Source: Otis tarda (Eukaryota > Chordata > Aves > Otidiformes > Otididae). Taken from it: 64,000 nt of DNA. The number at the start of each line of letters is the position of its first letter. Within the stretch, counting starts at the first letter, position 1. The translations under genes and the position numbers were made by a program. The notes below the pieces were generated by a model. The model had not been told where the DNA came from. It ran no database searches and saw only the letters and a list, made by a program, of their open reading frames with translations. This document shows positions 26,501 to 41,500 of the stretch, one piece after another. The stretch spans positions 19,074,871 to 19,138,870 of the forward strand of contig CM048557.1 of assembly GCA_026413225.1 (NCBI GenBank). Reading direction: 5' to 3'.

Positions 26501-29500
26501 AGTTGTTCATGATAACGGTGTTGTCTGGTAAGAGATTGGTGAAGAAAATAATGAGACTGGCTATGGGCAATCATGAATCAATATATACATTGTGCAATCT
26601 ATTCAAATAAAATGCATTTTCCTCCCTAATAATTTCTTAACAAAAAAAATCACAGATCCTTAAAAATTGTTAAGGCTGTCCATGTTTGGAAGATTGTACT
26701 TAGACTACTACAGGACTTCCACAAACCATACCATGGTGCATTAGCCTTGGCTAACAGCAAAACTCCTGCCCAGTCACTCCCTCCCCACCACACATACTTT
26801 TCTTACCCACGACTGTAAAAGACTTGTTCCATGGTGAAAGATGCTTGATAATCCCATTACAGATTATTCCCATTATGAATGGAATCTGAACTATTCTGAA
26901 GGACAGGCAAATGGACAGAGCAAGACTATCTTTATATAGAATATACTTGTACTTTGGTCTGCTATAATATAAAATATTTTTGACTAGTACAAACTATTCT
27001 GATTAAGGACACATTTTCTCTGTTTTATCATACAGAAATTTTTCATTATTTCAAATTCATTATGAAATAAACAGAAACTTAATGAGGAAAAGCAAAAACA
27101 TATCCATTATCTTTTTTTTTTAATAGCACTTGCACCTATGGAAAGTTGAGCTGCATTGGAGAGAAACCTGAACCAGGTAACACATCACTTAAGATTTTCT
27201 TGAATTCTCCCTTTCCTTCTTCACCCTTTTCACTTCTCTCTTTTTAATCATAATGGTGCGAATGCAAATTGTATGAGGCTGAAATCAAACAAGAAAATGA
27301 ACCAGTGACTTCTTTAATGTAGAGGATATTCCCAAAATATAAAGAAACACTGTCTTAACTTTCAGATTGCTGAAATAAGTTATAACCCTTTGGGTTACCC
27401 AGGGGAAAAGAATACTTGTCACCTCACTGAACATGAAGAGAAAACCATCCACATTTTAAATAAAATAGAAGTATTAAAAGCCTAAAAAAATACAAAGTAG
27501 ACCAGGATCTTTGTTTTCCTGTTCTGTTTTTGGTTTTGTTTTTGTTATTTTTTCCCTGAAAGGAAGTGCTTCACAAGCTAACTAAACATTAATTTCCATG
27601 AGTAGTCCAAGCATATGCACAAAAAAAACAGATGAGCATGACTTCAAAACAATAATAAGTTTCTCCTTCTGGTCAAGTGCATTATATTAAGCTACACATA
27701 TCTTACAAAGGAGATTTTTTTCCCCCCTTTGGTCTGCTTTAAGGAAACACAGATATAAATACATGGTTCATCTCACATTTCTGATGGCTTTTCGCTCTTT
27801 CAGTCTGCCTACCTCCCATGGTTTACATTGACTGTGGCAATGCCACTGCAGATGTGGTAGGAGCAGGATGTCAGAAGAGCTGTCAGACTCTAGATATGGA
27901 ATGCGTAAGTATAGACTCTTTATACATAGTTGAAAGCGTATTAAAAGAGATCTCCTTAACAATTACCAGTTGCAACTAGACTCTTCTGTGAGGGATATGT
28001 TTCAAGTCATGTTTTCTATATGGTCCTTACAGTACAGAACCCACTGTGTCTCTGGCTGTGTATGTCCTCATAACCAAGTGTTAGATGGCAAAGGTGGCTG
28101 TATAGCTCCAGAAGACTGTCCATGTGTTCACAATGGGAATTTCTACAGTCCAGGAGAAGTAATCAGAGTTGGCTGTAACAACTGGTAAGACCATACTGAA
28201 AAATATTATTTTCAAGCATCTGATTGGGAATAGTTTAAGCTGTAGGTGAATCACAGCATTCACTCTAGCAGTATCAAGATTTATAGGAAGGAATCCTACA
28301 GAAGATGATCCACTTAGTACCTGAAAAGCAAGATCTATCTGTTCTTTACAATGGCATAGAGTTTGCAAGTGGTCAGAAGAACAATACAGGTTGCATGTTG
28401 TCATCTTCATTCAAGCCAAGAAAACTTTTTTCCTTGCAGGCAATCCCTTTATTTTAATACATCCAACAAGATTTGGAGATGTGAAAGATTTAAAGTATTT
28501 TCTAACCCAGATTATTCATGATACCATGAAGTAACACAGTCTTTGGGCAAATCCCAAAGGCTCTTGAGCTGTGCTGCATTTACAAGAATAAGCAAACCTT
28601 ATTTTCTCATTATAGGCTTAACACGTTTAAAGTCAGATTGATGTACATGCAGGAATGTATATATACCTATATCGTGTGTATATCTGGTTTTTATATTTGG
28701 AGTGCTTTTCATCTTATGCAGTACATGTAGAGAGAGAAAATGGCACTGCTCCAAGGAACCTTGCCTGGAAACCTGTTCTGTTTATGGAGATGGGCATTAC
28801 ATGACCTTTGATGGCAAACGCTTTGATTTTGAAGGAGACTGTGAATATGTTCTGATTCAGGTAACAGAGTTCTTCACAGTTTTTTGCGCTATCTATGTAC
28901 CTTGCATTTTACATATGACCATGTAGCATAGTAAACACTGAATATCATTCCCCTGTTTCAGAATTACTGTGGTCGACAAGGTATGAATCAGGGAACCTTC
29001 AGAGTCATCACTGAAAACATTCCATGTGGCACTACAGGAACCACCTGCTCTAAGTCTATTAAAGTTTTCCTGGAGGTAAGTATTTTCTCTAATAAGTTGT
29101 ACTCTGAGCCTAATGTGCCAGGAGGTTGAAACAAGCTGTTCCAGACAGGCTTCATCATAGAAGTGTCCTCCAAGACAGTGAAAATACACTTCTTTGCTCA
29201 CGGCCAATGATTCTGCTCTCTGCTAGAGAAAGTAAAGGAGGGAATTCTAAAGAGAAATTGCATAACATGAGCTTGTTGAACAGAAACGCTTTCATGAAAA
29301 TAGAGTAATTATTTCATTAACAGTTACTGGCAATATGTAGAACTGTACCCAATAGATGAGTTTTTAAATTGGCCTCTGACTTTTTCTTTTCCTAGAACTA
29401 TGAGCTGGTACTCAGTGATGGAAACTCTGATGTCATCCAGAGGACACCTGGAGGAAAAATGCCGTTCCAAATCCGTTCCATGGGCATCTACCTGGTGGTT

Positions 29501-32500
29501 GACACTACTGTTGGCCTGATACTCATGTGGGACAAGAAAACAAGTATATTCATCAAACTTAGTCCCAGCTTTCAGGTACATTTAAAAATCTGAAACCTGG
29601 ATAAAATTATTTCTGAAACTTATGCATGTTAACTCTCAAAGAAAAAAATTGGCATTTAGGCTGTAACCAGAAAACTGAAAGAGCAGCGATTGCATATTAT
29701 TATCCTTGTAGTGATAGATTATGTACTACATATTTTCCTTAAATTGCATTATTCAGTAATGGCGTAACAGCAACTACATTGTAGCTGTCTTCATAAAAAG
29801 CCCTCACTGAAGAGGTATGTTCAGGATTAGAGAAAACTGATTAGCTCAATACTAAGAATAAAAACATGAGTCTGCTCCGCTTCCTATCCTTATCCTTCCT
29901 AACAACAAGTTAGAGATGTTGAAAGATATTTTATGAAAATGTCCGAGGCTGTTACTGAAGAGGCCTAGATAATCTTAAATAAGATTCATCCTGAGATCTG
30001 TTACTTGCAGATACTGAGAAACTGTACCGTACTGATCTTCGTAATTTTGTGTTTATCCTCATGCAGGGACATGTCTGTGGACTTTGTGGAAACTATGACG
30101 GCAATGGAAATAATGACTTCACTACTCGCAGTCAGTCTGTGGTAGGAAATGTGCTGGAGTTTGCCAATAGCTGGAAAGTATCTTCTAGTTGCCCAAATGC
30201 CAATCGTACCATGGATCCATGCACTGCTAACCCATACAGGAAAGCCTGGGCACAGAAGCAGTGCAGCATTATTACCAGTGAAGTGTTTGCGAAGTGTCAC
30301 TCCCAGGTACAACAAAAACTTCAGTCTTAAATTCTCTTGAGCCAGAGATTACATTAATTTTTATGTGAGATAGCTGAAAAATACACTAAAATACACTTTG
30401 TCATGCTTGACAAAGTGAAGTTAGACTAAGTTCCAGGGAGACTGTATAAAAAGTATTTTCACTTTCATTTTCTCAGCTTGTGCCTTGAACTAGTACACCA
30501 ATGAAATTGATAGTTGGGCTTTTTTAATAGAAGGGACAATCCCAGATAAATCTCAGGATATGTTTATTTTCTAATGGTGTCATTTTATACTAATGTAAAT
30601 ATCAGATATATATGACTGTGTGCTAGCTTGTAGTAATCTAACAGTATTCTTTCTGCAAATGTATCTCCAACATCAAATAGTTCTTAGTGTTATGACTTAC
30701 TAGTAATAGCTTTATTCTACATTTTCCTCTTGATTTTTCAAAGCATTTTCACAATTTCTTCCTTTCTTACCTTTCTTCATATGTACAGAGTTGTCAGTTT
30801 CAGATATTTTATTCAGCTTTTTTAGGACAGTGAATGCCTTTTCTAAGAGGACAAGTACATGAAAACTCAAATGTTTTCTCCAATAGATTGAACCAAATGA
30901 ATATTATCAAGCGTGTGTGGATGATGCTTGTGCCTGCGACACTGGAGGAGACTGTGAATGCTTTTGTACAGCAGTAGCCGCCTATGCTCAAGCGTGCAAT
31001 GAGCTGGACATCTGCATTTCATGGAGAACCCCATCCATCTGTCGTGAGTCTCACCCTACTACTTTTTGAAGGAGTCCAGAGGGAAATAAAACAGAAGAAA
31101 AAAAGAAAAACAATTAGAACAAAGAAAGAAGGAAGGATACAATTGTATTTGTAAAAGGCACTGCTGTATTGTAAAAACAGCAAAAAAACCCACAAAGCAA
31201 GTTGGGTAAATCACTGGAGGCCAATCTGTCTTCTTAAAATGAAACCACTGATAGTAACTTTACCAAGGTGTCATTAGCGTCTGATTTACTTGTTAGTCAT
31301 GATACACAACTGATGAACTATAATACTATATTACACTCCCACCTGTCTACATCACGCTCAATGTAAATAAATATTAGTGCATACTAGCTAAAATCAGTGA
31401 TTCAATTAATTGGTTTTTCATGCTTAATGTGTAACTATTCTATGCTTTATAACTTTATTGGTGTCAAAAGCTGGTACAAGTGTAATAATTGTATTAAATT
31501 AGAAATAAGACAATATACTGTTCACCACCTATGAGATTATACTGATCACATGGGATTTTTACCCAGCAAAACTGAAAGACTGTAGAGCAAAAAGATCAAA
31601 GGTCTTTTTCTGTAATTTATTTTTCCTCTAGCTCTGTTCTGTGATTACTACAATCCACAAGGGGAATGTGAGTGGCACTACAAGCCATGTGGAGCCCCTT
31701 GTATGAAGACCTGCAATAATCCAAGCGGGAACTGCCTTCATGAGTTGAGAGGTTTGGAAGGTAAACATAATTATGCATATCTCATTCTTCTTATAAAAAG
31801 CTAAAATGCTATATTACTAATAATATTTATATTACTCAGTATATGACATGCTTATATTGCAAATTATAAGATGAGATTTTCTAATTAGTATCTTACTCCC
31901 TAATAGATCATGAACTTTTTTGGAGTGCAGATGAGGACAAAATGCCCCAAAGTTTAATGTGCAATTCAAGGAATATCAGTAACAGAGTCTGAAATTCCAC
32001 TTACCATATGGGATAATTTGGGGAAAGTAGATATAAACAGAGTATAGAGTTGCTTCTAATTGTGGAAGGCCTAGTGTCAACATAACTCTGATTTTTTTTT
32101 ATTGCAGGCTGCTATCCACACTGTCCAAAGAATAAGCCTTATTTTGATGAAGAAACCATGACTTGTGTTTCTAATTGTGGTTGTTACGAAAATGGAAAAA
32201 ATTACAAACCAGGAATGCAGATGCCTTCAAACCAGAATTGTCAATCATGGTAGGATTAGTAAAGATCTTTAAACTTTGAGTTTAAAGTTGTGTAGCATAA
32301 TTCCTCATGCGTTAAGTTCTCTGTTTGCGAGTAGGAGCTAGGCCAGTCATAGGCTGCTAAATAATGTCTAATTTTCTTCCATTCCCAGATGACATGGTGA
32401 AACATTTTACCATATGATGATGTGGTGAAATATTTTACCATAGAGAGATTAATTGACTACTTATTCTGTATTCTTATTAAAGTACTTTTAAATTATTATT

Positions 32501-35500
32501 ATCATTATTAAATTAAGTAAAACTAAATTAAAATAATAATACTTATGGCAATAGTCTGAGAATTTTTATTAACATATCCTTAAAATCATTATGTTAAATT
32601 ATTTAGAAGTTACTAGGCAACTAATCTTCATTGTTTTGAGCTTGTTTCTCTTACTGTACTGGTACTTGTGTATTTGCAACAGTCAGCAAGTATTCCCACA
32701 CCTTCTGTCAGAACTGTTGACATACTGGGACAAGTGCTGCTAAGCCTTCTATCAAATAGCACAAAGTTAGCACAACCAGTTGTGAAGCAGTTAACACCTG
32801 TCCTAAGGTACCTTTAAAGTAGCTACACCTGAATACTGTAAGCAGTGCAGCCAAAATAGCAAAAAGGTTAGCACGAAGCCCATCTGAACTAACCCAACTT
32901 TCATGGTATGTTTCACAGTTCATAGACAGCTTTGCCTGCATCGTCTATATCATTAGCAGCACTAAACCTAACCTGTTAAAAGCATCTATATTTACTTAAG
33001 TTTATTCAGTGTACGGATATCCTTAGTCACTGAAAATAATTATATCAAGATTCAGTTCTTAACAGATAATATAAAAATTCCTGTAAAACCAGAATGCATT
33101 CTTACATCTTTTGGAAGTCTGATGGAAATTCTCTATGTAGATAACCTCAACATCCGTGATATAGTGATCCTTTCCCAAATGATAAATTTACTGCACTTTC
33201 CCTTCCAAAAAAATAAGTGTACCTATCAGGGAGAGAAAAACATTCCAAATCACTCTCCCCATATCTTTGTCCAGCCTCCAAAAGCACCAATAAGGATACT
33301 GCATGTTTAGTATGCTGGCATAGAAGAGTTACCTTTCTTGCCAGAAAACTGAGTGATCCTATCTAACCTGAATTTGTACTGCAGAATTGAATATCTAACT
33401 CAGAGAAGATAGGGTCTGTTTAAACACACAATGAATAGCAAAGGATCAATATAAAAAACTGGAACAATAAAATGATGTCTTGAATCAATATACTTACATT
33501 CATCATCTCCTTTTTTTTTTCTCTTTTCCAGTGAATGCACAAATCATGGCAAAACATGCAAATATGATAAATATGGTATGTTGACAAAGTTGTTTTTATT
33601 TGAATAGGATGCATTGAAGGTACTCTGCTCTGTATTTTGGGTACGAAGGAATAACACCCACTTTTGATTTACAGAATGTGTCTGCATTTATGAGGGCCAG
33701 AAATACAACTATAAAGATGTGATCTACAATACTACGGATGGCACAGGAGGATGTATTGTTGCAACCTGTGGTCCCAATGGAACACTTCAAAGGGTTGTCT
33801 ATGAATGTCCAATCTCAACTTCACCCACAACAGCAACAACGTTTCACTTCAGCACTATGCCACCTGTCACTACTTCCACAGGTACATCCCTTATAGCCCA
33901 TTCTGTGCATTAGCGAGTAAAATATAGCTACAAAACATGCCGACACACAAAATCTAAATGGATTAAGACTCAAAATAAATAACAGGAAGTCTCATTTGTT
34001 ACTAGCAGTTAGTTTCAGTTAGCATTTGGCAACCAATTTCATACAAGGAAATAAACATAGAAAATAAAACCACTTCCAAAGCATCAAAATGGAAACTACT
34101 GCACACTGATTTTATACTATTATTTTGCTTATCTTCATAATGAATGATAAAAAAACAGTATCAAATGTATTATCTGTAATCGTAACTATTTCTGTACCTG
34201 GAATAATCTTTAGTGAACAAATAATTAATTATTTTTCTATTAAATTTCATAATTATTACTTTCTGTAAAATTCTTGGTAGGGTTCATAGTATTTATAATT
34301 ACAGTACTAAGTGGATTGCTCAGATATTGGTGCTGAGATACTGAAATTTTCAATTCTAAAATTGTCATTCAGCATTCTTCAGGTTGGTAATCTTGAATTA
34401 CTGTGGGCACATGTTGTTTAATGAAATAAGTATTCAGTACAAAATTCAGAGCTACAAGTTTTGAAATCACGGAAACCATCATCACTGCTGGAATTCATTA
34501 GCCATTTTCCAGCCATTTCACAATGAGAATTCACGTGCAAAAGCTTACAGACTGCTCTCAAACCAATGAATGGTGATAAAAATGCTGCATTAGACACCTT
34601 TAACTTCAAATGGAGGAGCACAGACAATGCAGAGTATTACATGAGGAGTCAACTCATTTGGAAGAAAAAATTACCTATGAATCTTGATGCATAGACTAAA
34701 TGTTATTATTTCCACTGGATTTGAATCCAGGCTTTGACATTCGAGAGAGACTAATAAATACTGAAGCAAGATAGAAACCAAGTAATTATACTGAATCTAA
34801 CACAAAAAAAAGTATTTTTTTTTCCTCAATGTGTATAAATTATGACTGAGACTTGTTTCAGCACTTCGTAAAAAATAATTGGCATTCTCTTGGGAAGTGA
34901 CAGTTCCAAGCATGTCAGTACATTAAATTGCTAAGTGATGCATGGTCTTTTCTTTTTTCTCTTTCACAGTGTCACCAACTACATCAGTGTGTGTTCATGA
35001 AATCTGTGAGTGGTCAGAATGGTATGATGGGAGTCTGCAAACCCCTGGCTACGATGGTGGAGATTTTGAAACCTTTGATGATTTGAGAGCTAAAGGTTAT
35101 GAAGTCTGTAAAGCTCCACGGGCTGTTCAATGCAGAGCAGAGAAATTCCCTGATATACCACTGAAAAACCTTGGCCAAAAAGTAGAATGCAGTACAACAG
35201 CTGGGCTTCTATGTTACAACAAAGATCAAATTTCAACAATGTGCAACAACTACGAAATAAGAATCTTATGCTGTGTTTTTGTACCATGCTCTTCTACAAC
35301 ATATTCCAGCACATCATCAATGATCAAGAGTGTAGCTAAGAGCACAGAAACATCAAGTTCAACTGAAGAAATTACATCATTTTCAACCACAACTTCACCA
35401 TTTCCTACAACTTCTGAAAGTACAACATTCACAACTTCAACCACTACAGAAACAACTACAAGCACAACCGAAATGACAACACCTTTCACAACTACTCCTT

Positions 35501-38500
35501 CAACAATTTCTCCTTGCACTATAGAGGAATGTCACTGGTCAATGTGGTATGATGTCAGTTATCCAGGGTCTGGATATGATGATGGAGATTTTGATACAAT
35601 AAAAAACATCAGAAAAAAGGGATACGAAGTATGTGACAACAGAAAGGCTGTTGAATGTAGAGCAGTAAGGTTCCCAAATACACCATATCCTCTCCTGGAG
35701 CAACACATAACATGTAATACAGAAGAAGGATTAATATGCTACAACAAAGACCAGCTACCACCCATCTGCTATAATTATAAATTAAGATTTAAATGCTGTA
35801 CAAATATAACTGTACCGTGCCAGCCAATGATATCACCCACATCAACAACACCACAAATACAAACGAAACATAAGACAACAACAATATTAACGGCTCCACC
35901 ACAAACAGAATATATTCACACTAGAACAACATCACAAACAACAACACAAACACAATATGAAAAAAAGACTACAACAGTGCCAAGAACCACTACGCCAATC
36001 CCTACGACATTTTCCAGTATCATGACCTCCACCACCCAGTCCACCACCGCCTGTGAGCCCGAAGTGTGCTCCTGGAGCGAATGGTTCGACGTCGACTTCC
36101 CCTCCTCGGGGCCCGGCCAGGGAGACTTTGAAACCTACCAGCACATCCGGGCCGCCGGCAAGGAAGTCTGCCAGCATCCAAAGGAGATCGAGTGCCGGGC
36201 AGAGCGCTACCCCGAGGTTGCCATCCAGTACGTCGGACAGGTCGTGCAGTGCGACGTCCACTTTGGACTGGTGTGCAAGAACGAAGACCAGACCGGCACG
36301 CTTAAGATGTGCCTCAACTACAGGATCCGCGTGCTCTGCTGCAGCCCGAACTACAATTGCCCAACCAGCAGCCCCTTGCCCACCACCAGCCCCACCACCA
36401 TCACCACCAGCAGCTCAAGCAGCACCGCCCCAACCTCCACCTCGGTCACGACCTCCACCTCCACCTTCTACTCACCCACCACGCGGCCCACCTCCTCAGA
36501 AACCACATCGCAAACCTACACCACCACCACCACCAGCCCCACGCAAACACCTACCATCGTCTTCCCCACCGTGACCTCCACCACCCAGTCCACCACCGCC
36601 TGTGAGCCCGAAGTGTGCTCCTGGAGCGAATGGTTCGACGTCGACTTCCCCTCCTCGGGGCCCGGCCAGGGAGACTTTGAAACCTACCAGCACATCCGGG
36701 CCGCCGGCAAGGAAGTCTGCCAGCATCCAAAGGAGATCGAGTGCCGGGCAGAGCGCTACCCCGAGGTTGCCATCCAGTACGTCGGACAGGTCGTGCAGTG
36801 CGACGTCCACTTTGGACTGGTGTGCAAGAACGAAGACCAGACCGGCACGCTTAAGATGTGCCTCAACTACAGGATCCGCGTGCTCTGCTGCAGCCCGAAC
36901 TACAATTGCCCAACCAGCAGCCCCTTGCCCACCACCAGCCCCACCACCATCACCACCAGCAGCTCAAGCAGCACCGCCCCAACCTCCACCTCGGTCACGA
37001 CCTCCACCTCCACCTTCTACTCACCCACCACGTGGCCCACCTCCTCAGAAACCACATCGCAAACCTACACCACCACCAGCACCAGCCCCACGCAAACACC
37101 TACCATCGTCTTCCCCACCGTGACCTCCACCACCCAGTCCACCACCGCCTGTGAGCCCGAAGTGTGCTCCTGGAGCGAATGGTTCGACGTCGACTTCCCC
37201 TCCTCGGGGCCCGGCCAGGGAGACTTTGAAACCTACCAGCACATCCGGGCCGCCGGCAAGGAAGTCTGCCAGCATCCAAAGGAGATCGAGTGCCGGGCAG
37301 AGCGCTACCCCGAGGTTGCCATCCAGTACGTCGGACAGGTCGTGCAGTGCGACGTCCACTTTGGACTGGTGTGCAAGAACGAAGACCAGACCGGCACGCT
37401 TAAGATGTGCCTCAACTACAGGATCCGCGTGCTCTGCTGCAGCCTGAACTACAATTGCCCAACCAGCAGCCCCTTGCCCACCACCAGCCCCACCACCATC
37501 ACCACCAGCAGCTCAAGCAGCACCGCCCCAACCTCCACCTCGGTCACGACCTCCACCTCCACCTTCTACTCACCCACCACGCGGCCCACCTCCTCAGAAA
37601 CCACATCGCAAACCTACACCACCACCACCACCAGCCCCACGCAAACACCTACCATCGTCTTCCCCACCGTGACCTCCACCACCCAGTCCACCACCGCCTG
37701 TGAGCCCGAAGTGTGCTCCTGGAGCGAATGGTTCGACGTCGACTTCCCCTCCTCGGGGCCCGGCCAGGGAGACTTTGAAACCTACCAGCACATCCGGGCC
37801 GCCGGCAAGGAAGTCTGCCAGCATCCAAAGGAGATCGAGTGCCGGGCAGAGCGCTACCCCGAGGTTGCCATCCAGTACGTCGGACAGGTCGTGCAGTGCG
37901 ACGTCCACTTTGGACTGGTGTGCAAGAACGAAGACCAGACCGGCAAGCTTAAGATGTGCCTCAACTACAGGATCCGCGTGCTCTGCTGCAGCCCGAACTA
38001 CAATTGCCCAACCAGCAGCCCCTTGCCCACCACCAGCCCCACCACCATCACCACCAGCAGCTCAAGCAGCACCGCCCCAACCTCCACCTCGGTCACGACC
38101 TCCACCTCCACCTTCTACTCACCCACCACGTGGCCCACCTCCTCAGAAACCACATCGCAAACCTACACCACCACCACCACCAGCCCCACGCAAACACCTA
38201 CCATCGTCTTCCCCACCGTGACCTCCACCACCCAGTCCACCACCGCCTGTGAGCCCGAAGTGTGCTCCTGGAGCGAATGGTTCGACGTCGACTTCCCCTC
38301 CTCGGGGCCCGGCCAGGGAGACTTTGAAACCTACCAGCACATCCGGGCCGCCGGCAAGGAAGTCTGCCAGCATCCAAAGGAGATCGAGTGCCGGGCAGAG
38401 CGCTACCCCGAGGTTGCCATCCAGTACGTCGGACAGGTCGTGCAGTGCGACGTCCACTTTGGACTGGTGTGCAAGAACGAAGACCAGACCGGCACGCTTA

Positions 38501-41500
38501 AGATGTGCCTCAACTACAGGATCCGCGTGCTCTGCTGCAGCCCGAACTACAATTGCCCAACCAGCAGCCCCTTGCCCACCACCAGCCCCACCACCATCAC
38601 CACCAGCAGCTCAAGCAGCACCGCCCCAACCTCCACCTCGGTCACGACCTCCACCTCCACCTTCTACTCACCCACCACGTGGCCCACCTCCTCAGAAACC
38701 ACATCGCAAACCTACACCACCACCAGCACCAGCCCCACGCAAACACCTACCATCGTCTTCCCCACCGTGACCTCCACCACCCAGTCCACCACCGCCTGTG
38801 AGCCCGAAGTGTGCTCCTGGAGCGAATGGTTCGACGTCGACTTCCCCTCCTCGGGGCCCGGCCAGGGAGACTTTGAAACCTACCAGCACATCCGGGCCGC
38901 CGGCAAGGAAGTCTGCCAGCATCCAAAGGAGATCGAGTGCCGGGCAGAGCGCTACCCCGAGGTTGCCATCCAGTACGTCGGACAGGTCGTGCAGTGCGAC
39001 GTCCACTTTGGACTGGTGTGCAAGAACGAAGACCAGACCGGCACGCTTAAGATGTGCCTCAACTACAGGATCCGCGTGCTCTGCTGCAGCCCGAACTACA
39101 ATTGCCCAACCAGCAGCCCCTTGCCCACCACCAGCCCCACCACCATCACCACCAGCAGCTCAAGCAGCACCGCCCCAACCTCCACCTCGGTCACGACCTC
39201 CACCTCCACCTTCTACTCACCCACCACGCGGCCCACCTCCTCAGAAACCACATCGCAAACCTACACCACCACCAGCACCAGCCCCACGCAAACACCTACC
39301 ATCGTCTTCCCCACCGTGACCTCCACCACCCAGTCCACCACCGCCTGTGAGCCCGAAGTGTGCTCCTGGAGCGAATGGTTCGACGTCGACTTCCCCTCCT
39401 CGGGGCCCGGCCAGGGAGACTTTGAAACCTACCAGCACATCCGGGCCGCCGGCAAGGAAGTCTGCCAGCATCCAAAGGAGATCGAGTGCCGGGCAGAGCG
39501 CTACCCCGAGGTTGCCATCCAGTACGTCGGACAGGTCGTGCAGTGCGACGTCCACTTTGGACTGGTGTGCAAGAACGAAGACCAGACCGGCACGCTTAAG
39601 ATGTGCCTCAACTACAGGATCCGCGTGCTCTGCTGCAGCCCAAACTACAATTGCCCAACCAGCAGCCCCTTGCCCACCACCAGCCCCACCACCATCACCA
39701 CCAGCAGCTCAAGCAGCACCGCCCCAACCTCCACCTCGGTCACGACCTCCACCTCCACCTTCTACTCACCCACCACGCGGCCCACCTCCTCAGAAACCAC
39801 ATCGCAAACCTACACCACCACCAGCACCAGCCCCACGCAAACACCTACCATCGTCTTCCCCACCGTGACCTCCACCACCCAGTCCACCACCGCCTGTGAG
39901 CCCGAAGTGTGCTCCTGGAGCGAATGGTTCGACGTCGACTTCCCCTCCTCGGGGCCCGGCCAGGGAGACTTTGAAACCTACCAGCACATCCGGGCCGCCG
40001 GCAAGGAAGTCTGCCAGCATCCAAAGGAGATCGAGTGCCGGGCAGAGCGCTACCCCGAGGTTGCCATCCAGTACGTCGGACAGGTCGTGCAGTGCGACGT
40101 CCACTTTGGACTGGTGTGCAAGAACGAAGACCAGACCGGCACGCTTAAGATGTGCCTCAACTACAGGATCCGCGTGCTCTGCTGCAGCCCGAACTACAAT
40201 TGCCCAACCAGCAGCCCCTTGCCCACCACCAGCCCCACCACCATCACCACCAGCAGCTCAAGCAGCACCGCCCCAACCTCCACCTCGGTCACGACCTCCA
40301 CCTCCACCTTCTACTCACCCACCACGTGGCCCACCTCCTCAGAAACCACATCGCAAACCTACACCACCACCAGCACCAGCCCCACGCAAACACCTACCAT
40401 CGTCTTCCCCACCGTGACCTCCACCACCCAGTCCACCACCGCCTGTGAGCCCGAAGTGTGCTCCTGGAGCGAATGGTTCGACGTCGACTTCCCCTCCTCG
40501 GGGCCCGGCCAGGGAGACTTTGAAACCTACCAGCACATCCGGGCCGCCGGCAAGGAAGTCTGCCAGCATCCAAAGGAGATCGAGTGCCGGGCAGAGCGCT
40601 ACCCCGAGGTTGCCATCCAGTACGTCGGACAGGTCGTGCAGTGCGACGTCCACTTTGGACTGGTGTGCAAGAACGAAGACCAGACCGGCACGCTTAAGAT
40701 GTGCCTCAACTACAGGATCCGCGTGCTCTGCTGCAGCCCGAACTACAATTGCCCAACCAGCAGCCCCTTGCCCACCACCAGCCCCACCACCATCACCACC
40801 AGCAGCTCAAGCAGCACCGCCCCAACCTCCACCTCGGTCACGACCTCCACCTCCACCTTCTACTCACCCACCACGCGGCCCACCTCCTCAGAAACCACAT
40901 CGCAAACCTACACCACCACCAGCACCAGCCCCACGCAAACACCTACCATCGTCTTCCCCACCGTGACCTCCACCACCCAGTCCACCACCGCCTGTGAGCC
41001 CGAAGTGTGCTCCTGGAGCGAATGGTTCGACGTCGACTTCCCCTCCTCGGGGCCCGGCCAGGGAGACTTTGAAACCTACCAGCACATCCGGGCCGCCGGC
41101 AAGGAAGTCTGCCAGCATCCAAAGGAGATCGAGTGCCGGGCAGAGCGCTACCCCGAGGTTGCCATCCAGTACGTCGGACAGGTCGTGCAGTGCAACGTCC
41201 ACTTTGGACTGGTGTGCAAGAACGAAGACCAGACCGGCACGCTTAAGATGTGCCTCAACTACAGGATCCGCGTGCTCTGCTGCAGCCCGAACTACAATTG
41301 CCCAACCAGCAGCCCCTTGCCCACCACCAGCCCCACCACCATCACCACCAGCAGCTCAAGCAGCACCGCCCCAACCTCCACCTCGGTCACGACCTCCACC
41401 TCCACCTTCTACTCACCCACCACGTGGCCCACCTCCTCAGAAACCACATCGCAAACCTACACCACCACCAGCACCAGCCCCACGCAAACACCTACCATCG

